A stretch of 64,000 nt of DNA from Pseudomonas sp. UBA4617 (lineage in GTDB: Bacteria; Pseudomonadota; Gammaproteobacteria; Pseudomonadales; Pseudomonadaceae): positions 20,556-84,555 of the forward strand of contig NZ_DGIR01000041.1 in assembly GCF_002386445.1 (NCBI RefSeq), in the 5' to 3' direction. This document shows, one piece after another, positions 18,778 through 27,053 of this stretch (the stretch's first letter is position 1; each line of letters starts with the position of its first letter). Under the pieces are notes generated by a model, which saw nothing but the letters and a program-made list of their open reading frames with translations, made no database searches and was not told the origin of the DNA. The position numbers and the translations under genes were made by a program.

Positions 18778-19110
18778 ATGAGCGAATTCAAGCGCATCCC
18801 TCCCGAGCAGGCCTTGGAGCTTCGCAAGAAAGACGGTGCGGTCGTCGTCGATATTCGCGACCCCCAGGCTTTCGCCGCCGGCCACATTACCGGTGCCAAG
18901 CATCTGGATAACCATTCGGTTGCCGAGTTCATCCGCAATGCCGACCTCGATGCCCCGACCCTGGTGGTGTGCTACCACGGCAATTCCAGCCAGAGCGCCG
19001 CGGCCTACCTGGCAAACCAAGGGTTTTCCGAGGTCTACAGCGTCGACGGCGGCTTCGAGCTGTGGCGTGCCACCTACCCGAACGAGACCGCCCAGGGCGC
19101 TGCCGAATAA
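18778..19110 (+). CDS. glpE: Thiosulfate sulfurtransferase GlpE
   Basis: Single-domain rhodanese of 110 residues that moves sulfane sulfur from thiosulfate to cyanide or thiols. The active-site cysteine is C65 in the loop CYHGNSS, and VVVDIRDPQAFAAGHI is the conserved N-terminal rhodanese segment. AAGGAAG lies upstream of the ATG. It probably ends the lptD-to-apaH transcription unit. Confidence 0.93.
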   Translation: MSEFKRIPPEQALELRKKDGAVVVDIRDPQAFAAGHITGAKHLDNHSVAEFIRNADLDAPTLVVCYHGNSSQSAAAYLANQGFSEVYSVDGGFELWRATYPNETAQGAAE

Positions 19111-19128
19111 ATTTTTCATACACACTGC

Positions 19129-19149
19129 AGCCCGCGCCCTGTGCGGGCT
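19129..19149 (+). terminator. Hairpin downstream of glpE
   Basis: AGCCCGC and GCGGGCT form a 7-bp stem with a 7-base loop 18 bases after the glpE stop. There is no following T-tract, so it is at best a weak or Rho-assisted terminator. Confidence 0.4.
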
Positions 19150-19198
19150 CGCGGCATATCTGACGAACGGTCGGTCGCAACTTCTCCGCCCCTCGCCC

Positions 19199-19225
19199 TT
19201 GACCTTGCGGATAACCAACTATTCT
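19199..19225 (+). promoter_or_regulatory. Candidate promoter of prkA-yeaH-spoVR, RpoS-like -10
   Basis: TTGACC (19199-19204) lies 15 bases before TATTCT. The surrounding CTATTCTTAAG resembles the extended -10 preferred by RpoS (CTATACT). It sits in the 282-base gap before prkA. Stationary-phase control would fit what is known of PrkA homologues, but the spacing is short and the call is tentative. Confidence 0.35.
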
Positions 19226-19392
19226 TAAGCGCAGGCCATCCAGAAAAAGGGGAGAGCCGGTACACCGGCGTGCGGGTCATCGGTAGCGTTACAGGGTGTT
19301 TGGGGGGTATACAGCAACCGGCAAACCCGGTTGCGTGCCAGCATCAGCTGACTGATCCGGCGTCGTCTCAAGGTATCGAGCGAGGTGACGTC

Positions 19393-21315
19393 ATGAGTAT
19401 TTTTAGCCACTTCCAACAACGTTTCGAGTCAACGCGCCAGGAAGAACTAACGCTGCAGGAGTACCTCGAGCTGTGCAAAGAGGATCGCAGTGCCTACGCA
19501 TCGGCGGCCGAACGGCTGTTGCTGGCCATCGGTGAGCCAGAGCTGATCGACACCTCTACCAACTCCAGGCTGTCGCGTATCTTCTCCAACAAGGTCATCC
19601 GCCGCTATCCGGCGTTTGCCGACTTCCATGGCATGGAAGAGTGCATCGACCAGATCGTGTCGTACTTCCGCCACGCCGCCCAAGGCCTGGAAGAGAAGAA
19701 GCAGATCCTCTATCTGCTGGGCCCGGTGGGCGGCGGTAAATCGTCGCTGGCCGAAAAACTCAAACAGCTGATGGAAAAGGTTCCTTTCTATGCCATCAAG
19801 GGTTCGCCGGTGTTCGAGTCGCCCCTGGGGCTGTTCAATGCCAGCGAAGACGGGGCGATCCTCGAGGAAGAATTCGGCATTCCGCGGCGCTACCTGAATA
19901 CCATCATGTCGCCCTGGGCCACCAAGCGCCTGCAAGAGTTCGGCGGCGACATCAGCAAGTTCAAGGTGGTGAAGCTGTACCCGTCGATCCTCAACCAGGT
20001 CGCCATCGCCAAGACCGAACCGGGTGACGAGAACAACCAGGACATTTCGGCCCTGGTCGGCAAGGTGGATATCCGCAAGCTTGAGGAATTCCCGCAGAAC
20101 GACGCCGACGCCTACAGCTATTCGGGCGCGCTGTGCCGGGCCAACCAGGGCCTGATGGAATTCGTCGAGATGTTCAAGGCCCCGATCAAGGTCTTGCACC
20201 CGTTGCTCACCGCCACCCAGGAGGGCAACTACAACAGTACCGAAGGCCTCGGTGCCATCCCCTACTCCGGGATCCTCCTGGCCCACTCCAACGAATCGGA
20301 ATGGCACACCTTCCGCAACAACAAGAACAACGAGGCGTTCATCGACCGGATCTACATCGTCAAGGTGCCGTACTGCCTGCGCGTCAGTGACGAGATCAAG
20401 ATCTACGACAAGCTGCTGGTCAACAGTTCGCTGGCCAAGGCCCACTGCGCCCCGGATACGCTGAAGATGCTGGCCCAGTTCACTGTGCTTTCGCGCCTGA
20501 AAGAGCCGGAAAACTCAAATATCTATTCGAAAATGCGGGTGTACGACGGGGAAAACCTCAAGGACACCGATCCAAAGGCCAAGTCGATCCAGGAGTACCG
20601 CGATGCCGCAGGCGTCGATGAGGGCATGAATGGCCTGTCCACCCGCTTCGCCTTCAAGATCCTGTCCAAGGTGTTCAACTTCGACCCGCATGAAGTGGCT
20701 GCCAACCCGGTGCACCTGCTGTATGTGCTGGAGCAGCAGATCGAGCAGGAACAGTTCCCCGCTGAAGTGCGCGAGCGCTACCTGCGCTACCTGAAGGAGT
20801 ATCTTGCCCCTCGCTACATCGAGTTCATCGGCAAGGAGATCCAGACCGCCTACCTGGAGTCCTACAGCGAGTACGGGCAGAACATCTTCGACCGCTACGT
20901 GCTGTACGCCGACTTCTGGATTCAGGACCAGGAATACCGCGACCCGGAGACCGGCGAAATTCTCAACCGTATCGCCCTCAACGAAGAACTGGAGAAGATC
21001 GAGAAGCCGGCCGGCATCAGCAACCCGAAAGATTTCCGCAACGAGATCGTCAACTTCGTGCTGCGCGCGCGTGCCAACAACAACGGCAAGAACCCGAGCT
21101 GGCTGAGCTACGAAAAGCTGCGGGTGGTGATCGAGAAGAAAATGTTCTCCAACACCGAGGACCTGCTGCCGGTCATCAGCTTCAACGCCAAGGCCAGCAA
21201 GGAGGACCAACAGAAACACAACGACTTCGTCACGCGCATGGTGGAGCGTGGCTACACCGACAAACAGGTTCGCCTGCTGTCGGAATGGTACCTGCGGGTC
21301 AGGAAATCGCAATAA
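19393..21315 (+). CDS. prkA: PrkA-family serine protein kinase (YeaG)
   Basis: Cytoplasmic AAA-type serine kinase of 640 residues. An AAA/PrkA domain has the P-loop GPVGGGKS at residues 110-117, and a C-terminal PrkA-kinase-like region spans roughly 380-630. The frame is open from 19141, but the ATG at 19393 starts SIFSHFQQRFE, the family N-terminus. First of three conserved genes (prkA-yeaH-spoVR, corresponding to E. coli yeaG-yeaH-ycgB), linked to stationary phase and nitrogen starvation. Substrates are not evident from sequence. Confidence 0.93.
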   Translation: MSIFSHFQQRFESTRQEELTLQEYLELCKEDRSAYASAAERLLLAIGEPELIDTSTNSRLSRIFSNKVIRRYPAFADFHGMEECIDQIVSYFRHAAQGLEEKKQILYLLGPVGGGKSSLAEKLKQLMEKVPFYAIKGSPVFESPLGLFNASEDGAILEEEFGIPRRYLNTIMSPWATKRLQEFGGDISKFKVVKLYPSILNQVAIAKTEPGDENNQDISALVGKVDIRKLEEFPQNDADAYSYSGALCRANQGLMEFVEMFKAPIKVLHPLLTATQEGNYNSTEGLGAIPYSGILLAHSNESEWHTFRNNKNNEAFIDRIYIVKVPYCLRVSDEIKIYDKLLVNSSLAKAHCAPDTLKMLAQFTVLSRLKEPENSNIYSKMRVYDGENLKDTDPKAKSIQEYRDAAGVDEGMNGLSTRFAFKILSKVFNFDPHEVAANPVHLLYVLEQQIEQEQFPAEVRERYLRYLKEYLAPRYIEFIGKEIQTAYLESYSEYGQNIFDRYVLYADFWIQDQEYRDPETGEILNRIALNEELEKIEKPAGISNPKDFRNEIVNFVLRARANNNGKNPSWLSYEKLRVVIEKKMFSNTEDLLPVISFNAKASKEDQQKHNDFVTRMVERGYTDKQVRLLSEWYLRVRKSQ

Positions 21316-21317
21316 GG

Positions 21318-21440
21318 CGGCAAGCTACAAGCCGCAAGCTCCAGGTTGCACGGCGCCGAGCGCGAGCCCGGCGCTGCAGCCTGCAGCGGCGGTGGCTGCA
21401 TTTTCCTGCAGCCTGAAGCTTGTGGCTTGCAGCTGCTCCA
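21318..21440. repeat. Imperfect long inverted repeat between prkA and yeaH
   Basis: The left part reads GCAAGCTACAAGCCGCAAGC and the right part, near 21412-21440, is close to its reverse complement (GCTTGTGGCTTGCAGC). The core is GC-rich. This would fold into a long hairpin in the prkA-yeaH mRNA. Similar 'caagctgcaagct' repeats occur in many Pseudomonas intergenic regions. It may set different transcript levels for prkA and the downstream genes. Confidence 0.6.
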
Positions 21441-21455
21441 GCTACCGGAGGGACC

Positions 21456-22727
21456 ATGAGCTACGTTATAGACCGACGCCTGAACGGCAAGAACAAGAGC
21501 ACGGTCAACCGCCAGCGCTTTCTGCGGCGGTACCGCGAACACATCAAGAAAGCCGTCGAAGAGGCGGTAAGCCGCCGTTCCATCATGGACATGGAACATG
21601 GCGAGCAGATCAGCATTCCAGGGCGCGACATCGACGAACCGGTGCTGCACCATGGTCGCGGCGGCAAGCAGACCATCGTGCACCCGGGCAACAAGGAATT
21701 CACCGCCGGCGAGCACATTCCCAGGCCACAAGGTGGCGGTGGTGGTAGCGGCCGTGGCAAGGCCGGCAACTCCGGCGAGGGCATGGACGACTTCGTTTTC
21801 CAGATCACCCAGGAAGAGTTTCTCGAGTTCATGTTCGAGGACCTCGAACTGCCCAACCTGGTCAAACGCCACCTGACCGGTGCCGATACCTTCAAGACCG
21901 TGCGCGCCGGTATCGCCAACGAAGGCAACCCGTCACGCATCAACATCGTGCGCACCCTGCGCTCGGCGCATGCCCGGCGCATCGCCCTGACTGGTAGCAG
22001 CCGCGCCCTGCTGCGCGAAGCGCAGAAGGAACTTGCACGCCTGAAGGTCGAGGAGCCGGATAATTTCACCGATATCCAGGAAGTCGAGCAGGAAATCGAG
22101 CGCCTGAAGGCCCGCATCAACCGCCTGCCCTTCCTCGATACCTTCGACCTCAAGTACAACCTGCTGGTCAAGCAGCCTAACCCCAGCTCCAAGGCGGTGA
22201 TGTTCTGCCTGATGGACGTGTCCGGGTCGATGACCCAGGCCACCAAGGACATCGCCAAACGCTTCTTCATCCTGCTGTACCTGTTCCTCAAGCGTAACTA
22301 CGACCGCATCGAAGTGGTGTTCATCCGCCACCACACCAGCGCCCGTGAAGTCGACGAGGAAGAATTCTTCTATTCCCGGGAAACCGGCGGCACCATCGTT
22401 TCCAGCGCGCTCAAGCTGATGCAGGAAATCATGGCCGAGCGCTACCCGGCCAGTGACTGGAACATTTACGCCGCCCAGGCCTCCGACGGCGACAACTGGA
22501 ACGACGACTCGCCGATCTGCCGCGACATCCTGTCCAAGCAGATCATGCCGCATGTGCAGTACTACACTTACGTCGAGATCACCCCACGTGAGCACCAGGC
22601 GCTGTGGTACGAATACGAGCGCATCGGTGAAGCCTTCCCCGACACGTTCGCCCAGCAACAGTTGGTATCGGCCGGTGATATCTACCCGGTCTTCCGTGAA
22701 CTCTTCCAGCGCAGGTTAGCCACATGA
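21456..22727 (+). CDS. yeaH: YeaH/YhbH family protein (DUF444)
   Basis: Protein of 423 residues of the DUF444 family, always found with PrkA and SpoVR homologues. The C-terminal half contains a von Willebrand A-like metal site, LMDVSGSM, followed by the usual VWA topology. The N-terminal half is basic, then Gly-rich (PQGGGGGSGRGK, about 94-105). The ATG at 21456 has a strong GGAGGG six bases upstream. Function unknown; it may scaffold or be a substrate of PrkA. Confidence 0.9.
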   Translation: MSYVIDRRLNGKNKSTVNRQRFLRRYREHIKKAVEEAVSRRSIMDMEHGEQISIPGRDIDEPVLHHGRGGKQTIVHPGNKEFTAGEHIPRPQGGGGGSGRGKAGNSGEGMDDFVFQITQEEFLEFMFEDLELPNLVKRHLTGADTFKTVRAGIANEGNPSRINIVRTLRSAHARRIALTGSSRALLREAQKELARLKVEEPDNFTDIQEVEQEIERLKARINRLPFLDTFDLKYNLLVKQPNPSSKAVMFCLMDVSGSMTQATKDIAKRFFILLYLFLKRNYDRIEVVFIRHHTSAREVDEEEFFYSRETGGTIVSSALKLMQEIMAERYPASDWNIYAAQASDGDNWNDDSPICRDILSKQIMPHVQYYTYVEITPREHQALWYEYERIGEAFPDTFAQQQLVSAGDIYPVFRELFQRRLAT

Positions 22728-24292
22728 CCGCCAGAGCACAGAGACGCCAACCCATTTCCACCGGGTCCGAGTGGACGTTCGAACTGATCCAGACCTACGA
22801 CCGGGAAATCAGCCGCCTGGCCGAGCGTTATGCCCTGGACACCTACCCCAACCAGATCGAAGTGATTACCGCCGAGCAGATGATGGATGCCTACGCCTCG
22901 GTCGGCATGCCGCTGGGCTACCACCACTGGTCCTATGGCAAACAGTTCCTCAGCACGGAAAAGTCCTACAGCCGTGGCCAGATGGGCCTGGCCTACGAAA
23001 TCGTGATCAACTCCGACCCGTGCATCGCCTACCTGATGGAAGAAAACACCATGTGCATGCAGGCACTGGTGATCGCCCATGCCTGCTACGGCCATAACAG
23101 CTTCTTCAAGGGCAACTACCTGTTCCGCACCTGGACCGACGCCAGCTCGATCATCGACTACCTGGTGTTCGCCAAGCAGTACATCGCCCAGTGTGAAGAG
23201 CGCCATGGCATCGATGCCGTGGAGGACCTGATCGACTCCTGTCATGCGCTTATGAACTATGGCGTCGACCGCTACAAGCGCCCTTACCCGATTTCCGCCG
23301 AAGAAGAACGGCGCCGGCAGAAGGAACGCGAAGAGCACCTGCAACGGCAGATCAACGACCTGTGGCGGACCATTCCGAAGAGCGCTGACAAGGGCAATGA
23401 GCGCGATGATGCGCGCTTCCCCGCCGAACCGCAGGAGAACATCCTGTATTTCATCGAGAAGAACGCCCCGCTGCTGGAACCGTGGCAGCGTGAAGTGGTA
23501 CGCATCGTGCGCAAGATTGCCCAGTACTTCTACCCGCAGCGTCAGACCCAGGTCATGAACGAAGGTTGGGCGACCTTCTGGCACTACACCCTGATGAATG
23601 ACTTGTACGACGAGGGGCTGATTACCGAAGGCTTCATGATGGAGTTCCTGCAATCGCACACCAGCGTAGTGTTCCAGCCCGGCTTCGACAGCCCGTACTA
23701 CAACGGCATAAACCCCTACGCGCTGGGTTTTGCCATGTACACCGACATCCGCCGCATGTGCGAAAACCCGACCGAGGAAGATCGCCACTGGTTCCCCGAC
23801 ATTGCCGGCAGTGACTGGCTTTCTACCATCAAGTTCGCCATGAGCAGCTTCAAGGACGAGAGCTTCATCCTGCAATACCTGTCACCCAAGGTGATGCGTG
23901 ACCTCAAGCTGTTCAGCATCCTCGATGATGACCAGCGCGACGACCTGCTGGTGCCGGCCATTCATGACGAGGCCGGCTACCGGATCATTCGCGAGCAACT
24001 GGCGGCACAGTACAACCTGGGCAACCGCGAACCGAACGTGCAGATCTGGAGCGTCGATCGCCGCGGCGACCGCTCGCTGACCCTGCGCCACCAGCAACAC
24101 AACCGTAAACCGCTGGGTGATTCCACCGATGAAGTGCTCAAGCACCTGCACCGCCTGTGGGGCTTCGACATCCACCTGGAAACCGTGCAGGGCGACCAGG
24201 TGATGAAGACCCACCACATGCCACCGCGCGGCGAGCACGGCGAAAACGCCGACTACGGGCGCATGGACCTGGCTGTCATCCACCACCTCTGA
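22724..24292 (+). CDS. SpoVR family protein
   Basis: Cytoplasmic protein of 522 residues matching the SpoVR/YcgB family over its full length. Family segments include GMPLGYHHWSYGK near the N-terminus and HACYGHNSFFKGNYLF. ATGA overlap with yeaH shows translational coupling. Named after a Bacillus sporulation gene, but the proteobacterial members have no defined activity. Third gene of the stationary-phase trio. Confidence 0.92.
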   Translation: MTARAQRRQPISTGSEWTFELIQTYDREISRLAERYALDTYPNQIEVITAEQMMDAYASVGMPLGYHHWSYGKQFLSTEKSYSRGQMGLAYEIVINSDPCIAYLMEENTMCMQALVIAHACYGHNSFFKGNYLFRTWTDASSIIDYLVFAKQYIAQCEERHGIDAVEDLIDSCHALMNYGVDRYKRPYPISAEEERRRQKEREEHLQRQINDLWRTIPKSADKGNERDDARFPAEPQENILYFIEKNAPLLEPWQREVVRIVRKIAQYFYPQRQTQVMNEGWATFWHYTLMNDLYDEGLITEGFMMEFLQSHTSVVFQPGFDSPYYNGINPYALGFAMYTDIRRMCENPTEEDRHWFPDIAGSDWLSTIKFAMSSFKDESFILQYLSPKVMRDLKLFSILDDDQRDDLLVPAIHDEAGYRIIREQLAAQYNLGNREPNVQIWSVDRRGDRSLTLRHQQHNRKPLGDSTDEVLKHLHRLWGFDIHLETVQGDQVMKTHHMPPRGEHGENADYGRMDLAVIHHL

Positions 24293-24347
24293 TGCAACGC
24301 CATGGCTGCCGACGGGTTATCCTGTCGGCAGTTATGGAGAGCTGCAC

Positions 24348-25454
24348 ATGCACATCTACAAAGTCGGCGGCGCCGTGCGCGACCGCTTGCTCGGCCGCCC
24401 GGTCAGCGACATCGACTGGCTGGTGGTCGGCGCCACGGTCGAGGAAATGCACGCCAAGGGCTACCGCCCGGTCGGAGCTGACTTCCCGGTATTCCTGCAC
24501 CCGAAAACCGGCGAGGAATACGCCCTTGCACGCACCGAGCGCAAAAGCGGCCGTGGTTACGGTGGCTTCATCTTCCATGCCAGCCCCGACGTGACGCTGG
24601 AGGAAGACCTGATTCGCCGCGACCTGACCATCAATGCGATGGCCGAGGACGAAGCGGGCGTCCTGTACGACCCCTACCACGGCAAGCGCGATCTCGATCA
24701 GCGCCTGTTACGCCACGTTTCCCCGGCATTTGCCGAAGATCCCTTGCGCGTGCTGCGCGTTGCGCGTTTCGCTGCCCGTTATGCACCGCTGGGTTTCCGG
24801 GTGGCCGAGGAAACCTTGGAACTGATGCGCCAGATCAGTGCTTCGGGCGAGCTGCAGGCGTTGACTGCCGAACGCAGCTGGAAGGAAATCGAGCGGGCGC
24901 TGATGGAAGCGCAGCCGCAAGTGTTCTTCCAGGTGCTGCATGCCTGCGGTGCCCTGCCGGAGCTGCTGCCCGAGCTTGAAGGCGATACCCAGGCGCTGCT
25001 GGCGCTGGAACAGGCGGCGCTGCACGAGCAAGCCCTGCATGTGCGCTGGGCCTGCCTGCTGCATGGGCTGCCTCCTGCCTCGATCAAAGCCGTCAATCAG
25101 CGTCTCAAGGCGCCGCGGGAATGCCAGGAGCTGGCGCTGCTGACGGGGGAATGCCTGGCACAGGGCAACCAGGCACTGGCGCTGCCTGCCACGGCGCTAC
25201 TGGAGTTGTTGCTCAAGTTCGATGTGTACCGGCGGCCGCAGCGGTTCGAGGATTTCCTGGTCGCTTGCCAGATGATCGCACTGGGCGAGGGCAAGGCAGG
25301 TTATCCACAGGCCGATTACCTGCGAGGCGCGGCAGCTGCAGCGCGGGCGGTGGATGTAAAACCGCTGGTGCAGGCCGGGCTGACCGGCCAGGCACTGGGC
25401 GAAGCGCTCAAGGCCGAGCGGTTGAAAGCGCTTGAGGCTTACCAGCGCAATTAG
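24348..25454 (+). CDS. cca: CCA-adding tRNA nucleotidyltransferase, HD domain lost
   Basis: Class II nucleotidyltransferase of 368 residues that adds or repairs the tRNA 3' CCA. The head domain has GGAVRDRLLG and the two metal-binding aspartates D21 and D23 in DIDWLVVG. RRDLTINAMA and the RxxxRARRF-like segment (RVLRVARFAARY) follow. E. coli Cca has a C-terminal HD phosphohydrolase domain with an H-D-L-G-K motif. Here the equivalent position reads ACLLHGLPP (H239 followed by G), and the protein ends about 45 residues earlier, so only CCA addition is expected. Confidence 0.92.
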   Translation: MHIYKVGGAVRDRLLGRPVSDIDWLVVGATVEEMHAKGYRPVGADFPVFLHPKTGEEYALARTERKSGRGYGGFIFHASPDVTLEEDLIRRDLTINAMAEDEAGVLYDPYHGKRDLDQRLLRHVSPAFAEDPLRVLRVARFAARYAPLGFRVAEETLELMRQISASGELQALTAERSWKEIERALMEAQPQVFFQVLHACGALPELLPELEGDTQALLALEQAALHEQALHVRWACLLHGLPPASIKAVNQRLKAPRECQELALLTGECLAQGNQALALPATALLELLLKFDVYRRPQRFEDFLVACQMIALGEGKAGYPQADYLRGAAAAARAVDVKPLVQAGLTGQALGEALKAERLKALEAYQRN

Positions 25455-25460
25455 GACATA

Positions 25461-25542
25461 GCGGCCCTTTCGCGGCTAAAAAAGTTGCTCCTACAAGGCT
25501 CAAGCCATCCCTATGGAGCGGCTTTAGCCGCGAAAGGGCCGG
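25461..25542. repeat. Inverted REP pair between convergent cca and folK
   Basis: GGCCCTTTCGCGGCTAAA with a following GCTCCTAC (from 25463) is matched in inverse by GGAGCGGCTTTAGCCGCG and AAAGGGCC (to 25540). The pair fills the 95-base gap between two converging genes and could form a large cruciform or act as a bidirectional transcript end. Confidence 0.8.
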
Positions 25543-25549
25543 TACAGGC

Positions 25550-26059
25550 TCAAGCCGGAGTCAGCTGCAACCCATGCCATTCAAAGGCAACCGGCGCCAA
25601 TACCTGGTCAATCCGCGCTTCCTGCCACAACTGCGCCATGCTCTTGCCCACTCCCGGATGCACCAGGTCAGGCGCCAGCAGCGATAGCGGCCACAGCACG
25701 AAGGCGTTCTTCAGGATCTCGGCGCGGGGCAGCACAAGCCCGTCGAAGGTGCCGAGCAAATCGTCGTACATCAGCACATCGATATCCAGCGGCAGCCCCT
25801 TGCGGTCTGGTGCATAGCGGCCGTTGTCGGCCTCGATGAACTTCAGCCGGCGGTCCAGCTCGATCAACGGCAACGCCGTCTGCCCGGTTACCACGAAGTT
25901 GATGAACGGCCCGCTCTTGATACCTACCGCCTGGCTTTCGAATGCCGGCGAACAGCGCATGCCGGTGAGGATGCCGGCCAAAGCATCGAGCCCGGCGCAC
26001 AAGTGCGCCTCGCGGTCGATGTTGCTGCCAAGGCCCAGGTAAACCGTGCTCAGAGACAT
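25550..26059 (-). CDS. folK: 6-hydroxymethyl-7,8-dihydropterin pyrophosphokinase FolK
   Basis: HPPK of 169 residues, which transfers pyrophosphate from ATP to the dihydropterin before dihydropteroate synthase. YLGLGSNI is the N-terminal signature, and RKGLPLDIDVLMYDD contains the D-x-D metal site. The frame extends to 26137, but the ATG at 26059 starts the family N-terminus. It overlaps folB by 10 bases. Confidence 0.95.
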   Translation of the reverse strand: MSLSTVYLGLGSNIDREAHLCAGLDALAGILTGMRCSPAFESQAVGIKSGPFINFVVTGQTALPLIELDRRLKFIEADNGRYAPDRKGLPLDIDVLMYDDLLGTFDGLVLPRAEILKNAFVLWPLSLLAPDLVHPGVGKSMAQLWQEARIDQVLAPVAFEWHGLQLTPA

Positions 26060-26406
26060 CCGCGCTCGATCTCCACGCCAACACCACCTCGGGCCGCCGG
26101 CACAGCCCCCGGCTTGGTCAGCTTCAACCGCACCCACGGAATGTGGAACTCGTCCATCAACGTTGCCACCAGGCGCTCGGCGAAGGTTTCCACCAGTTCG
26201 AAGCGGGCCTGTTCGGCAAACGCCTGGATACGCGCCGACACACTGGCGTAATCCAGTGCCAGGCTCAGGTCGTCACCAGCAGCAGCCGGGCGGTTGTCCC
26301 AGGCAAAGCTCAGATCCAGGCGCAAGCACTGGCGAATATCCCGCTCCCAGTCATAGGCACCGATGACGGTATCGACTTCCAGGCCTTCGATGAACACTCT
26401 GTCCAA
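26050..26406 (-). CDS. folB: Dihydroneopterin aldolase FolB (TTG start)
   Basis: Dihydroneopterin aldolase of 118 residues from the chosen start, making the FolK substrate. DRVFIEGLEVDTVIGAYDWER is the typical beginning of the family and is immediately preceded by a TTG codon at 26406, with GGAGAG six bases upstream. No ATG fits. An upstream TTG at 26430 has no ribosome binding site. The two-gene unit folB-folK is divergent from plsY. Confidence 0.92.
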   Translation of the reverse strand: MDRVFIEGLEVDTVIGAYDWERDIRQCLRLDLSFAWDNRPAAAGDDLSLALDYASVSARIQAFAEQARFELVETFAERLVATLMDEFHIPWVRLKLTKPGAVPAARGGVGVEIERGCL

Positions 26407-26480
26407 GCACTTCTCTCCACAGCACGACAAGGGCGACTGGCGCCGTTAGAATCAGGGCGTCCTCGCCCGGAATAGTTAGC

Positions 26481-27050
26481 ATGTTTTGGTTACTGGCGCT
26501 GCTCGCCTACCTGCTCGGCTCGCTGTCCTTCGCCATTGTACTCAGCCGCCTTGCGGGCAGCCCGGACCCGCGTTCCAGCGGTTCAGGCAACGCCGGCGCC
26601 ACCAACATGCTACGCCTGGCAGGCCGCAAACTGGCGATCCTGACCCTGCTTGGCGACCTGTGCAAGGGCCTGTTGCCGGTATTGCTCGCCCGCCTTGCCG
26701 GGCTGGACCTGCAGGCGCAGGCCTGGGTTGGCGTGTGCGCGGTGCTGGGCCACCTGTTCCCGCTGTACTTCCGCTTCCGCGGCGGCAAGGGCGTGGCGAC
26801 CGCCGCCGGCATGCTCATGGCCCTGTACGTCCCGGCCGCGCTACTGGCCATCGGCGCCTGGCTGCTGACCTTCTACCTTACCCGTACCAGTTCGCTGGCC
26901 GCGCTGATCGCCACACCGCTGACCTTGCCCTTGCTGGCGTGGCGCGAGCCCGAGGCCCTGCTGCCGATCAGCGTGCTCACGGTCATGATCGTATGGCGCC
27001 ACCGCAGCAACCTGCGAGATCTGTTCGCCGGGCGCGAGCGGCATTTCTAG
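26481..27050 (+). CDS. plsY: Glycerol-3-phosphate acyltransferase PlsY
   Basis: Integral inner-membrane enzyme of 189 residues that acylates glycerol-3-phosphate with acyl-phosphate made by PlsX, the first step of phospholipid synthesis. Five or so TM helices; the loop motif GSGNAGATNMLR and FRGGKGVATAAG are diagnostic. Divergent from folB and tail-to-tail with tsaD, only 3 bases apart. Confidence 0.95.
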   Translation: MFWLLALLAYLLGSLSFAIVLSRLAGSPDPRSSGSGNAGATNMLRLAGRKLAILTLLGDLCKGLLPVLLARLAGLDLQAQAWVGVCAVLGHLFPLYFRFRGGKGVATAAGMLMALYVPAALLAIGAWLLTFYLTRTSSLAALIATPLTLPLLAWREPEALLPISVLTVMIVWRHRSNLRDLFAGRERHF

Positions 27051-27053
27051 CCG

